64,000 nt of DNA from contig JAGOMA010000029.1 of the NCBI GenBank assembly GCA_017993775.1, positions 1 to 64,000 on the forward strand, read 5' to 3'. Origin of the DNA: Chloroflexota bacterium (GTDB lineage: Bacteria; Chloroflexota; Anaerolineae; Promineifilales; Promineifilaceae). Under the pieces are notes generated by a model, which was not told the origin of the DNA, did not search any database, and saw only the letters and a list, made by a program, of their open reading frames with translations. Numbering within the stretch: the stretch's first letter is position 1; each line of letters starts with the position of its first letter. Made by a program: the position numbers and the translations under genes. Of the stretch, positions 24,483 to 32,813 are shown one piece after another.

Positions 24483-24540
24483 GACCCCAAGGGTTTGAGA
24501 CCCACATACTCTAAAGTCTCGGGAGCAAACCCTTGGGGTC
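24483..24540. repeat. GACCCCAAGGGTTT stem-loop with long loop
   Basis: Perfect 14-bp arms GACCCCAAGGGTTT (24483-24496) and AAACCCTTGGGGTC (24527-24540) around a 30-base loop. It lies in the 217-bp divergent space between the HD gene and the lipoprotein gene, where a terminator is not expected. This suggests the family is not simply terminators. Confidence 0.85.
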
Positions 24541-24643
24541 TGTATAATCGCAAGCTTTGTATTGTGCCGGATTGCCGGACGATGGGCAATTCTACGGGCA
24601 AATCGTTTAATCGCTGTTATAACTGATCGTAGAGAGGTGTTTT

Positions 24644-26338
24644 ATGAACCAACGAACTTTTTTGCTGACGGTATTGTTACTGGGCGGCTGGTTGTTGATC
24701 GGGTGTGGCGGGCAGACGGCCGTATCTCCGGCCAATCCGTTACCCACCCAGGCGGCAGTGGCGGTTATCGAAACGGCCGTCCCCCCGCAAGCTGCGCCGG
24801 TCGATTCGTCTGAGCCGCCTGCCCAGCCCATCGCTGAAACAGTCACGCCAGGCGCCGACGCGCCGTCGCCGGCGGAACGGCCGTTGCTGCCCCGCTTTTC
24901 CGGCAGCGCCGCCAACACCAATCAGGCCGCCGGACTCAACGCGCCGCCCGCCGCCCTGACCATCGCCGAAGATGCGCCTGGCGCATTTGCCGCCGCTGTT
25001 TTTACGCTAAACGCCGCGCTGCCAACGGAACCGGCAGCGGCCGTTGTCCTGCGCGCGCCAACGCCGCCGCTGACGGTTGAGCAAGCGCAGCAGTTGGCGC
25101 TTCGTTTTGGCTTTAATGGCCCCATCTACACCGAAATTTACCCGGACATCATCCAGTCGTCGGCCAATTTGCCGGCCGATGCGGCCCCACCGCCAGAACT
25201 GCGCCAGACATTCTACGCGTTCGACGGACCGCGCACGCTGAACGTCAGCGAGGGAGTTGCCTATTACACCGACGGCGGCGTGCAGTTCGATTACACGACC
25301 CCGCCGGAGTTTGCCCAGGCTGCGCCGCTGGCCGAAGCGTTTTTGCAGGCGCGCGGTTTGCTGGATTTTCCTTATACGCTCCAGCCCGGATGGGGGCAGG
25401 AAGTGTTTGTGCTGCGGTTGGTGGACGGCCGTGCGGCGGCCCAACCGGACATCAGCGTGGGCGTCAACAGCGATGGGCAGGTTGCGTTTGTCAATTATCA
25501 GGTGGTTGGGGAGCAAATTGTGTTGGGCGAATATCCGCTGTTGAGCGCGGAAGCGGCCTGGCAGCAGCTTCAGGCCGGGGTTACGGCCGATATTGTGGCT
25601 GAGATTGCGCCGCAGACGGCCGTCGCCGCCGCCGAACAGGCCACTGGTTTCCAATACTGGCCGCGCACCCATCCATCCGGCCCGGATGTGCATCTGTACG
25701 CCTGGCCGGTAGCCTTTGCGCCGGTGGATGGCAGTGGTCCGCCGCGCATTCAGGTGCTTGGCTACGCGCTTCAGGCGGACGAGGCAATTTTAACCGCGCT
25801 GGCGGCGCAGGTGGGGCAAACAGTCCACGTTTGGGGCAGTCTGGACAGCGTGTCCAATATTCTGTCGGTGGCCGGTTGGGAACCTCAGCCGGTACTGAAT
25901 CCACTCTTCAAAACCGGCACGATCCAGCGGGTAGACGGGCAGGCGCGCCTGCAAGACGCACAAAGCGGGGAAACGTTCATTTTGCCGGACGCGCCCATCG
26001 ACGTGGCAGAAGGCGTGCCGGTGAATGTGGTTGCCTGGGCGGTACGCGATGCCGGGCTGGCTTTTCCGGTGTTGGATTGGGAGGGGATTGATCAACAGAT
26101 GATGGATACGGCCGTGCTGCCGCAGGTAGGGCTGGGGGAAACGGCCGTGGCCTACAGCCAGATCGTTATCGACGACGTGGCGCTCGGTTACTATGCCACC
26201 GCGGACCCGGATGTTGTCCCGGGCGCGCTTTGGCAGCCTGCCTGGCGGTTTCAGGGCGTGGCCGTCAGCGGAGCCGATAATGGCGACCGGGTGGTGTTTT
26301 ACGTGCAGGCAGTTGACCCTGTCTTTTGGCGGCCTTAG
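24644..26338 (+). CDS. Large secreted lipoprotein of unknown function
   Basis: 564 residues. The N-terminus MNQRTFLLTVLLLGGWLLIGCGG is a lipoprotein signal with the lipobox LLIGC, so the mature protein starts at Cys21. A Pro/Ala/Thr-rich linker of about 90 residues follows. The remainder has alternating beta segments, including APTPPLTVEQAQQLALRFGF near 140 and repeated tryptophan-containing strands (WGSLDSVSNILSVAGWEP), without catalytic motifs I recognise. It is unusually rich in Ala, Pro and the Thr-Ala-Val tripeptide created by the ACGGCCGT octamer. The ATG follows GAGAGG. Its stop abuts the stop of the convergent CBS gene. It is possibly an envelope sensor or scaffold, but the function is not known. 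Confidence 0.75.
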   Translation: MNQRTFLLTVLLLGGWLLIGCGGQTAVSPANPLPTQAAVAVIETAVPPQAAPVDSSEPPAQPIAETVTPGADAPSPAERPLLPRFSGSAANTNQAAGLNAPPAALTIAEDAPGAFAAAVFTLNAALPTEPAAAVVLRAPTPPLTVEQAQQLALRFGFNGPIYTEIYPDIIQSSANLPADAAPPPELRQTFYAFDGPRTLNVSEGVAYYTDGGVQFDYTTPPEFAQAAPLAEAFLQARGLLDFPYTLQPGWGQEVFVLRLVDGRAAAQPDISVGVNSDGQVAFVNYQVVGEQIVLGEYPLLSAEAAWQQLQAGVTADIVAEIAPQTAVAAAEQATGFQYWPRTHPSGPDVHLYAWPVAFAPVDGSGPPRIQVLGYALQADEAILTALAAQVGQTVHVWGSLDSVSNILSVAGWEPQPVLNPLFKTGTIQRVDGQARLQDAQSGETFILPDAPIDVAEGVPVNVVAWAVRDAGLAFPVLDWEGIDQQMMDTAVLPQVGLGETAVAYSQIVIDDVALGYYATADPDVVPGALWQPAWRFQGVAVSGADNGDRVVFYVQAVDPVFWRP

Positions 26339-26740
26339 TTACGCATCCTGGAGCATGTGGTAAACCAGGTCACTGGCAGAGACGACGGAGAATGGTCGGA
26401 GACGGCCGTTCTCCTCGCGCACAGCTACCACACGGTGAATTTGCCGGTCCATTAATAAATTAGCCACGGCAAACATGGTTGTCTCCAGGCCAACGGTGAT
26501 GACCTCGGAAGTCATGAACCGCGAAACCGGCTCTGTTTGCCAGGCTGGCTCCGCAATGCAGGCGCGAACCAGATCAAAACGGGTCACAATGCCTTCCAGA
26601 TATCCGGCGTCATCAACAACCACCAGACAGCCGATGTCTTCCTCGGCCATCTGCCGGGCGGCAGACAGCAGCGGTGTGGTGGGGTGGCAGTTGTAAACAC
26701 CGTAGCGTTTGGATTCCAACACAGTGCGGCTTTGTTTCAT
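26339..26740 (-). CDS. CBS-domain pair protein
   Basis: A 133-residue protein consisting almost entirely of two CBS motifs (Bateman module): residues about 12-60 (HPTTPLLSAARQMAEEDIGCL, then VVVDDAGYLEGIVTRFDLVR) and 75-130 (MTSEVITVGLETTMFAVANLL, then MDRQIHRVVAVREE, ending SASDLVYHML). Such stand-alone pairs bind adenine nucleotides and regulate partners. No partner enzyme is adjacent. The ATG at 26740 follows AGGAGG. It is convergent with the lipoprotein gene, with no gap between the two stop codons and no obvious terminator between them. Confidence 0.88.
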   Translation of the reverse strand: MKQSRTVLESKRYGVYNCHPTTPLLSAARQMAEEDIGCLVVVDDAGYLEGIVTRFDLVRACIAEPAWQTEPVSRFMTSEVITVGLETTMFAVANLLMDRQIHRVVAVREENGRLRPFSVVSASDLVYHMLQDA

Positions 26741-26762
26741 GGGGCGCTCCTCCTAATTAACC

Positions 26763-26879
26763 TCATCACTCATGTTACGCACCCAAAATCCTAAGGGTTT
26801 ACCTGACCTCTGGAAATGAGTGTTGATTTGGTAAAGCCCTTAGGGTTTCTCTAGAGTGATTGCGTAACATGAGTTCATC
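26763..26879. mobile_element. 107-bp MITE-like element with nested CCTAAGGGTTT stem
   Basis: An element at 26768-26874 with perfect 14-bp terminal inverted repeats ACTCATGTTACGCA and TGCGTAACATGAGT. It is flanked by the 5-bp direct repeat TCATC (26763-26767 and 26875-26879), consistent with a target-site duplication. Inside it, CCTAAGGGTTT and AAGCCCTTAGGG form an inner stem related to the AAGGGTTT stem-loop family. It encodes no protein. Confidence 0.65.
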
Positions 26880-26954
26880 ATCGTACCTCTTCCCAAACCC
26901 ACAGCTATTATATCGGCTTTTGCCCTGTTGTAGATACCTGTCGGGAAAGCAAAA

Positions 26955-26984
26955 CGGGTGATGGCTTTCACGTCCCATCACCCG
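26955..26984 (-). terminator. Intrinsic terminator downstream of the peptide-binding gene
   Basis: A perfect 10-bp stem CGGGTGATGG (26955-26964) and CCATCACCCG (26975-26984), followed on the minus strand by TTTTGCTTT. It lies 45 bases after the stop codon of the minus-strand peptide-binding gene. Confidence 0.75.
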
Positions 26985-27029
26985 CTTTACTAATGCGTTA
27001 CAATTTTTTTAGGGAAGGAGGAAATGTCC

Positions 27030-29150
27030 CTAATCAATGCCATCATCCAGATCGTAGGCGTAGAAGTAGCCGCCTTCGTTGATATTCGATTGGCCGATAC
27101 GGTAGAACCAATCGCTTACCCAACGCTGCTCAAAGCGGAAACTGCTGGCCTGCGACAGGGTGATTTGAGGAGCCTCATCGTGATGCAATTGTTGCAGTTC
27201 AAAGTAGTATTGGGCGCGGGCTTCTGGCGTCGTGGCTGATACACCGGCGTTCACCAGTTCGGTGAATTGGGCGACTAACTCGGCGGGCATATTTTGCCGC
27301 CCGGCATAGGTGCCCACGGTGAATGGTTGGACCCAGTTATGCGGATCATGGATGTCTTCACCCCAGCCGCTGACGGCGATGGGCAGTTGTTTGGCGCGGA
27401 ATGAGCGCAGGAGGGTGGGCCAGGGCAAGCCAACGATGTCCACCTGGTAATTGGGGTTGATGGTTGCCAGACTGTTTTGCAGGATTGCGCCAATGGTTTG
27501 CCGGGTGGTGTTGCCGGTGTTGAAGGCTACTTGTACGCGGAAGCCGGTGTCGGGCAGTGCGCCATCCCAGGCCAGAGCCAGTTCTTCGGCGCATTTGTCC
27601 AGATCGAATTCGTAGTAGGGGCCATCTTCATTGTAGCCGAGCATATCGCGGATAATGGGGCCGTTGTTACGCACGCCTTTGCCAAGTTGTACTTCGGCGA
27701 TGAAGGTTTCGTAGTCGAAGCAGTAGTTGAAGGCTTTGCGGACATGGATGTCGGAGAAAAAGTCTGGCGGCACGCCCTGGCCATCCAGCTTGCCGCTGCC
27801 GATGTAGGGGTTGTTGCCGTCCTGGTCTGTCGCGACGTTGAAGTTGAGGAAGACGTCTGTGCGGGAGACGCTGGGCAGCAGGTCCCATTTGCGCAGGGGG
27901 CCGTTGGGATTGTCGGGATTGGGCGTGCATTCGTTGGTTTTGTAATCGCAGAATTCGCCGACGAAGGGGTCTACCTGGGTTTCGTTTTCGGGCGGCACGT
28001 TGGCCGAGGCCACGTCACCGGCTTGTAGGGCGGCGAAGCGGGTTCCCCATTCGTTGACCAATCGGACAATGACGGTTTTGATGCGCGGAGTACCGGACGG
28101 GCCGCCTTCCCAGACGGGCATGTCGGCGGTGCGCCAGTAGTTGGGGTTGGCGACGAGAACGAATTCTTCGCCGGGTGTCCAGTGGTCTAGCATGTAGGGG
28201 CCGGTGCCGTTGATGATGGCGGTGAGTTCGCTGTTTTCGGAGCCGGGGGCGTAGTGGCTGACCCAGGTGGCGCAGTCGCCATCCCAGGCGCCGTTGGCAA
28301 TGGCCCATTCGCTGTCCAGGATATTACCCCAGTAGCCGGCGAGGGTGACCAGGAATGGTCCCCAGGGTTGGGTGAGATTGAAGGTGACGGTTCCGGCTTC
28401 ATCGTCGGCGACGATAGCGGATTGGACTTGTTCGCAAACGGCCGTTACCTTTGCCGGATCTGCGGCCGTCAGGGCTTCAATATCACCGGCCAACCCACAT
28501 TCGGGGTCGATGCCTTCGGTGATGTCGTAACAGTTGCTATAGCCCAGAATGGGTTCCAGCAGGAGCCACTGCGGGCCATTGGGGTCCGATTGCAGCAGAC
28601 CGCGCTGGAAGGTGTAGGCCACATCGTGGGGTTCCAATGTGCCGCCATCGTGGAAGGAGATGCCTTCGCGGATATTAAAAGTATAGGACAGGCCATCTTC
28701 AGAGATGAGGCCATTTTCCAGGCTGGGGACTTCTTTGGCCAGCGCCGGTACAACTGTACTGCTGTCGCCTTTGTTGAAATAGACCAACCCTTCCATTACG
28801 TTTTGTAAGACTTGCCCGCTGGCGCTGTCATAAGCCAGGTTGGGATCCAGGGTGTCTATGTCGCCAAAGGTGAGGGAAACGTAGGTTCCGGGTTCGGGGG
28901 GCGAGAAAGTTACCGGCGCTTCAGGTTCCGGCGTAGCCGTGACCACAATCTGTTCGCTGATGACGCGGGTTACTTCCACGGACTGCCCTTCCTGGGTGAT
29001 CGTTTCTGTGATGACGCGGGTTACTTCCACCGGCACTTCTTTTACCACCTCCACTGTTTCTGGCTGACAGGCAGCCAGTCCTAAGATGAGGAGCGCCAGG
29101 ATGGCGAAGAACAAACTTAATTTTGTTGTCAGACGTTTGTTTGAAAACAC
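27030..29150 (-). CDS. Peptide/nickel-type ABC transporter substrate-binding lipoprotein (family 5)
   Basis: About 706 residues. A signal peptide ends in the lipobox GLAAC. It is followed by a linker of repeated VEVTRVI/VEVVKEVPVEVTRV units and then a cluster-C (SBP_bac_5) periplasmic binding domain: DTLDPNLAYDSASGQVLQNV, SYTFNIREGISFHDGGTLEPHDVAYTFQR, and GTGPYMLDHWTPGEEFVLVANPNYW are typical. It should bind oligopeptides or related ligands outside the membrane. I chose GTG 29150 because AAGGAG lies ten bases upstream. A longer frame to 29222 lacks a signal-peptide-like start. No DppB/C/D/F-type permease or ATPase genes are adjacent, so this is an orphan receptor here. A promoter and terminator bracket it as a single-gene unit. 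Confidence 0.88.
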   Translation of the reverse strand: MFSNKRLTTKLSLFFAILALLILGLAACQPETVEVVKEVPVEVTRVITETITQEGQSVEVTRVISEQIVVTATPEPEAPVTFSPPEPGTYVSLTFGDIDTLDPNLAYDSASGQVLQNVMEGLVYFNKGDSSTVVPALAKEVPSLENGLISEDGLSYTFNIREGISFHDGGTLEPHDVAYTFQRGLLQSDPNGPQWLLLEPILGYSNCYDITEGIDPECGLAGDIEALTAADPAKVTAVCEQVQSAIVADDEAGTVTFNLTQPWGPFLVTLAGYWGNILDSEWAIANGAWDGDCATWVSHYAPGSENSELTAIINGTGPYMLDHWTPGEEFVLVANPNYWRTADMPVWEGGPSGTPRIKTVIVRLVNEWGTRFAALQAGDVASANVPPENETQVDPFVGEFCDYKTNECTPNPDNPNGPLRKWDLLPSVSRTDVFLNFNVATDQDGNNPYIGSGKLDGQGVPPDFFSDIHVRKAFNYCFDYETFIAEVQLGKGVRNNGPIIRDMLGYNEDGPYYEFDLDKCAEELALAWDGALPDTGFRVQVAFNTGNTTRQTIGAILQNSLATINPNYQVDIVGLPWPTLLRSFRAKQLPIAVSGWGEDIHDPHNWVQPFTVGTYAGRQNMPAELVAQFTELVNAGVSATTPEARAQYYFELQQLHHDEAPQITLSQASSFRFEQRWVSDWFYRIGQSNINEGGYFYAYDLDDGID

Positions 29151-29270
29151 GGATTTTCTTCTCCTTGTGTAAATAAATTTCGACCTTAAGTGGTCGGTTG
29201 GCGGCCCAATTTTGGAGGGCATGCGACGTGTTTGGTAAGAAGTCGCTGCGACTCTACTTGGGACATGAAC

Positions 29271-29299
29271 ATTCTACAATAGTATCATTTAAGTGTCAA
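29271..29299 (-). promoter_or_regulatory. Promoter of the peptide-binding gene
   Basis: On the minus strand TTGACA (29299-29294), a 17-base spacer and TAGAAT (29276-29271). The expected start near 29264 gives a leader of about 115 bases before the GTG at 29150. Confidence 0.75.
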
Positions 29300-29959
29300 T
29301 ATGGTGACATTATAGTATTTTATGGTGTTATTACGGTGTCTTTTGGGGAATTTAGATTTGCAAAATAGATATAAGGTTCGGGCCGGGTGATGTGCGGCGG
29401 CGACGACGGGAATAAAAATGGGAAACGGCCGTGTGTCCGCGCCAACACGCAAATATAAAAATTCATAAAAAATCTTTCCCCCCTGGACTTGCTCATTTCT
29501 TAAGGCTGGTTATACTAATTTAGGAAAAAGCTCCCATGAGTCACATCCATTTGAATTTGTTTTACCCATTCTTGCTCCCTTGACTGATACTGACTCGGCA
29601 ACCACATTGGCCTGATCGAAGTCAATCTGAGTTAGAAAGCTCGGTTGTGGCCAAACGAATCGTAATACAGATCAGAGTTCAGAGATGCAATCTCATTTGT
29701 CTGGAAAAAATCGCTCTGAACACAGCATGACCTCTAAACACTGACATTAGCAGCCTAAGTCATTCCCATGACAAACCATTCTGCTTAATACAGCAGCCGC
29801 TAAAACCGCAATCAACTGTCAATAACACATACAATTCAGTAACCCGCTTGGGATATTGAAGGACATAGCGTGCGAAAGAAAGGAGGCCCTATCGATAAGT
29901 TCGCTTATTTGTTTCCATATTTGTAAACCCCAACTAAAAACTTTTCGGAGGAGAATTTC
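29300..29959. other. 660-bp non-coding spacer with a candidate promoter and long leader for aapJ
   Basis: AT-rich DNA with no supported gene on either strand. On the plus strand TTGCTC (29489-29494), a 16-base spacer and TATACT (29511-29516) form a plausible promoter, which would give the binding-protein mRNA a leader of about 435 bases. A good GGAGGAG lies at 29946-29952 just before the aapJ ATG. I found no recognised riboswitch consensus in the leader. Confidence 0.45.
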
Positions 29960-31087
29960 ATGAATAAAAAACATTTTCTAGTCTTGGTTAGCTTCGTGCT
30001 GATAGCATTGTTGTTGGTCGCTTGTGGCGGCGAAGCCCAGGTGGAAACCGTGACCGTCGAAGTAACGCGTATTGTGGAAGTGCCGGCCGCCGCTCCTGCG
30101 GACGCCGCCGCCCCGGCCGCTCCCGCCGCTGAAGGCATTACCCTGCAAACAGTGCGCGAACGTGGCACAGTTAAATGTGGCGGTAATCAGGCCGTCCCCG
30201 GCTTTGGTTATATCAACCCAGACACCAACGAATTTGAAGGCTTCGACATCGACTTTTGTAAAGCTGTTGCCGCCGCTGCGTTAGGCGACGCCACGGCCTT
30301 CGAAATTCGGCCGACCACCGCCAACGAACGCTTCCCCGTTCTGCAATCCGGTGAAATTGATGTCCTTATCCGCAACACTACCTGGACCCTTAGCCGTGAC
30401 ACGCAGTTGGGCGCCGATTTCCAACCCACGACTTTCTTTGATGGGCAGGGCATGATGGTGCGCAAGGACAGCGGTATTACCGATTTGGCTGGTCTGGCCG
30501 GCGGCACCATTTGCGTGCAGTCTGGTACGACAACAGAAAAGAACCTGGCGGACGTTTTCCGCGCTCAGGGCATAGATTTTGAACCGGTTGTGTTTGATGA
30601 TGCAGACAAGACCCGCGAAGCGTATGACGCCGGCCAATGTGATGGTTTCACCACCGATAAATCTGGCCTGGTTTCACAGCAAATTTTGTTGGCCGATCCG
30701 GCAGCGCACGCCATTCTGGACGAAACCATGTCCAAAGAACCTCTGGGTCCGCTGACTCGTCATGGCGACAACAACTGGGGCGACATTGTGATGTGGACGG
30801 TTAACTGCACGTTCCAGGCTGAAGAATTGGGCATCGATTCCACTAATGTTGACAGCTTCTTGGGCGGCGATGACCCGGTTGTGCAGAATGTGTTGGGTGA
30901 AACGGGTGATTTGGGCGCTGGCATGGGCCTGAGCAATGATTGGTGCTATCAGGTTATTAAGCAAGTTGGCAATTATGCCGAGATTTATGCGCGTAACCTG
31001 GGCCCGGACACGCCGTTTAACCTGCCGCGTGGTCTGAATCAACAATGGACCGACGGTGGTTTGCTGTATTCCCCGCCATTCCGTTAA
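29960..31087 (+). CDS. aapJ: Amino-acid ABC transporter substrate-binding lipoprotein (AapJ/BztA type)
   Basis: A 375-residue polar amino-acid receptor. The N-terminus MNKKHFLVLVSFVLIALLLVAC is a lipoprotein signal, followed by a VEVTRIVEV linker and an Ala/Pro-rich spacer. The binding domain begins TLQTVRERGTVKCGGNQAVPG and shows GFDIDFCKAVAAAALGD, the RNTTWTLSRD ligand-site segment and CDGFTTDKSGL, all hallmarks of the AapJ/BztA family of general L-amino-acid receptors. Two permeases and an ATPase follow on the same strand, completing the transporter. A strong hairpin just after the gene probably limits read-through, favouring excess receptor. The ATG at 29960 follows GGAGGAG. Confidence 0.93.
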   Translation: MNKKHFLVLVSFVLIALLLVACGGEAQVETVTVEVTRIVEVPAAAPADAAAPAAPAAEGITLQTVRERGTVKCGGNQAVPGFGYINPDTNEFEGFDIDFCKAVAAAALGDATAFEIRPTTANERFPVLQSGEIDVLIRNTTWTLSRDTQLGADFQPTTFFDGQGMMVRKDSGITDLAGLAGGTICVQSGTTTEKNLADVFRAQGIDFEPVVFDDADKTREAYDAGQCDGFTTDKSGLVSQQILLADPAAHAILDETMSKEPLGPLTRHGDNNWGDIVMWTVNCTFQAEELGIDSTNVDSFLGGDDPVVQNVLGETGDLGAGMGLSNDWCYQVIKQVGNYAEIYARNLGPDTPFNLPRGLNQQWTDGGLLYSPPFR

Positions 31088-31113
31088 ATCGACGTTGTAA
31101 GTTCATGAGTTAA

Positions 31114-31142
31114 GGCACAGCCCGGCACCTTGTCGGGCTGTG
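31114..31142 (+). terminator. Hairpin between aapJ and the permease genes
   Basis: A perfect 10-bp stem GCACAGCCCG (31114-31123) and CGGGCTGTGC (31133-31142), followed by TTTAAG only. It is probably a partial terminator or RNA-stabilising hairpin, as is common after binding-protein genes that need higher expression than their permeases. Confidence 0.7.
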
Positions 31143-31191
31143 CTTTAAGTAAGGGAACGGCCGTTGCCCTTCCCATCGAGAGGTATCAGCC

Positions 31192-32811
31192 ATGACAGAA
31201 TTAAGCCCTACTCCCCCAAAGGGTCAGGAATCTATTCCTTTCTGGCGTGATGGTCGAGTTATCGGGGTGCTGGCGCAGATTGCCTTTGTGGTTATGGTTG
31301 TTCTGGGTACCGCCTGGCTCCTGAAGAATGTCAACGACAATATTGGCGCTTTAGGTTCGTTTCGGTGCGCTGATGGCACGGAAAGCTTCCGCTGTGGGTT
31401 CAATTTTTTAAGTATTGACGCGCAGTTTGACATTTCAGAATCCATCATTCGTTATGAGCCGAGCGATTCTTATGCCCGCGCGCTGTTGGTCGGCGCGTTG
31501 AACACCCTGAAGGTAACCGTCTTTGGCGTGATTTTGGCCACGATTTTAGGCACACTGGCGGGTATTGCGCGGCTTTCCACAAACTGGTTGGTGAGCAATT
31601 TGGCCAAGTGGTATGTGGACTTTTTTAGAAATACGCCGTTATTGCTGCAACTGTTTTTCATTTATTTTGGCGTTATTCTTTTGTTTCCTGCCATTAAGGA
31701 CGCCCTTCAACCTTTTGGTCTGCCCATTTTCCTGAGCCAGCGCGGTATCAATATGCCTGGACCCGTGTTTATGCCATCCTTCTCCATTTGGATGGCTTTT
31801 CTGGTTTTGGGGATTATCCAGGCGCAGGTGACGTGGCTGTTTTTAGGGCGTCGGGAGGAGCAGACGGGCAAGAGCAGCAATCGTGGTTTATGGTCGCTCT
31901 TTTCTTTTGTTCTGGTGGCTGTACTTGGCTGGTACGTAGCCGGGGGGACGGCAAATTCGCAAGGGATTATGGTGGCCAATGCCACCCGCGTACGCGAGTT
32001 TGGCGATATTGAAACGCTGGTGTTGAGCCGGCTGCCAGTGAGTGATTTGGGGGATATAGACACGGCCGTTGCCGACGGTTCCCTGTCAACAGAAGCCTTA
32101 ACCAGCGCCTCTCTTCACGTTTGCGCCGTCAAAGACGCGCCATCCGAGGTCAATTTCACCTCGCAGCTTCGCCGAGCGGGCATTCCCTTCGTCGTCAATC
32201 GCAGCGATCGCCTGAACCAGGCGACAGAGGCGTATGTCGCGGGCGATTGCGAAGTGCTGGTTGCGCCGCAGGCGGCGCTGGCTTCCGAACGAAGCACATT
32301 GGAAACCGGAGCCAATCATTCTGTGATCGCGGTAGCCGAAACACCGGTGCGCATATCTGTGCCGCGCATTGAAGGGCTGAATTTCATTGGCGGCATTAAG
32401 CTGACGCCGAGTTTTGCGGCCATTTTGATTGGGCTGGTTCTGTACACAGGCGCGTTTATCGCTGAAATTGTGCGCGCCGGCATTCAATCGGTTGCTAAAG
32501 GGCAAACGGAAGCGGCGCGAGCGTTGGGTCTTTCCGAGTCGCAGCGGCTGCGGCTGGTGGTGCTGCCTCAGGCGATGCGGGTCATCATCCCGCCGCTGAC
32601 CAGTCAATATCTGAACCTGGCAAAAAATTCCTCGCTGGCCATCGCGGTTGGCTTTGCGGATTTGTGGGCCATCGCTTATACCACCCTGAACCAATCGGGG
32701 CGTTCGGTGCAGGTGTTTATGATTGTCATGGCTGCTTACCTGACCTTGAGCCTGACCATTTCCTTTTTGCTGAACTGGTATAACCGAAAGATTGCCCTGG
32801 TGGAGAGATAA
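31192..32811 (+). CDS. aapQ: Amino-acid ABC transporter permease (AapQ type) with inserted binding-protein-like segment
   Basis: A 539-residue membrane protein, longer than the roughly 400 residues usual for AapQ/BztB. Membrane segments include residues 24-44, about 100-125, 150-167, 198-217 and 236-252. After a 140-residue insert the conserved second half begins near 390 (EGLNFIGGIKLTPSFAA) and contains the EAA loop GIQSVAKGQTEAARALGLSE before the final helices. The insert (309-383) aligns by eye with lobe 2 of the receptor encoded upstream. Shared features are a Cys-Val start, an R-x-x-GI-x-F motif, EAYxAGxC, an L-x-S-x-x-x-L segment and HxxI. It may be a degenerate tethered ligand-binding lobe. 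Start ATG after GAGAGG. It is three bases upstream of the second permease. Confidence 0.88.
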   Translation: MTELSPTPPKGQESIPFWRDGRVIGVLAQIAFVVMVVLGTAWLLKNVNDNIGALGSFRCADGTESFRCGFNFLSIDAQFDISESIIRYEPSDSYARALLVGALNTLKVTVFGVILATILGTLAGIARLSTNWLVSNLAKWYVDFFRNTPLLLQLFFIYFGVILLFPAIKDALQPFGLPIFLSQRGINMPGPVFMPSFSIWMAFLVLGIIQAQVTWLFLGRREEQTGKSSNRGLWSLFSFVLVAVLGWYVAGGTANSQGIMVANATRVREFGDIETLVLSRLPVSDLGDIDTAVADGSLSTEALTSASLHVCAVKDAPSEVNFTSQLRRAGIPFVVNRSDRLNQATEAYVAGDCEVLVAPQAALASERSTLETGANHSVIAVAETPVRISVPRIEGLNFIGGIKLTPSFAAILIGLVLYTGAFIAEIVRAGIQSVAKGQTEAARALGLSESQRLRLVVLPQAMRVIIPPLTSQYLNLAKNSSLAIAVGFADLWAIAYTTLNQSGRSVQVFMIVMAAYLTLSLTISFLLNWYNRKIALVER

Positions 32812-32813
32812 CG

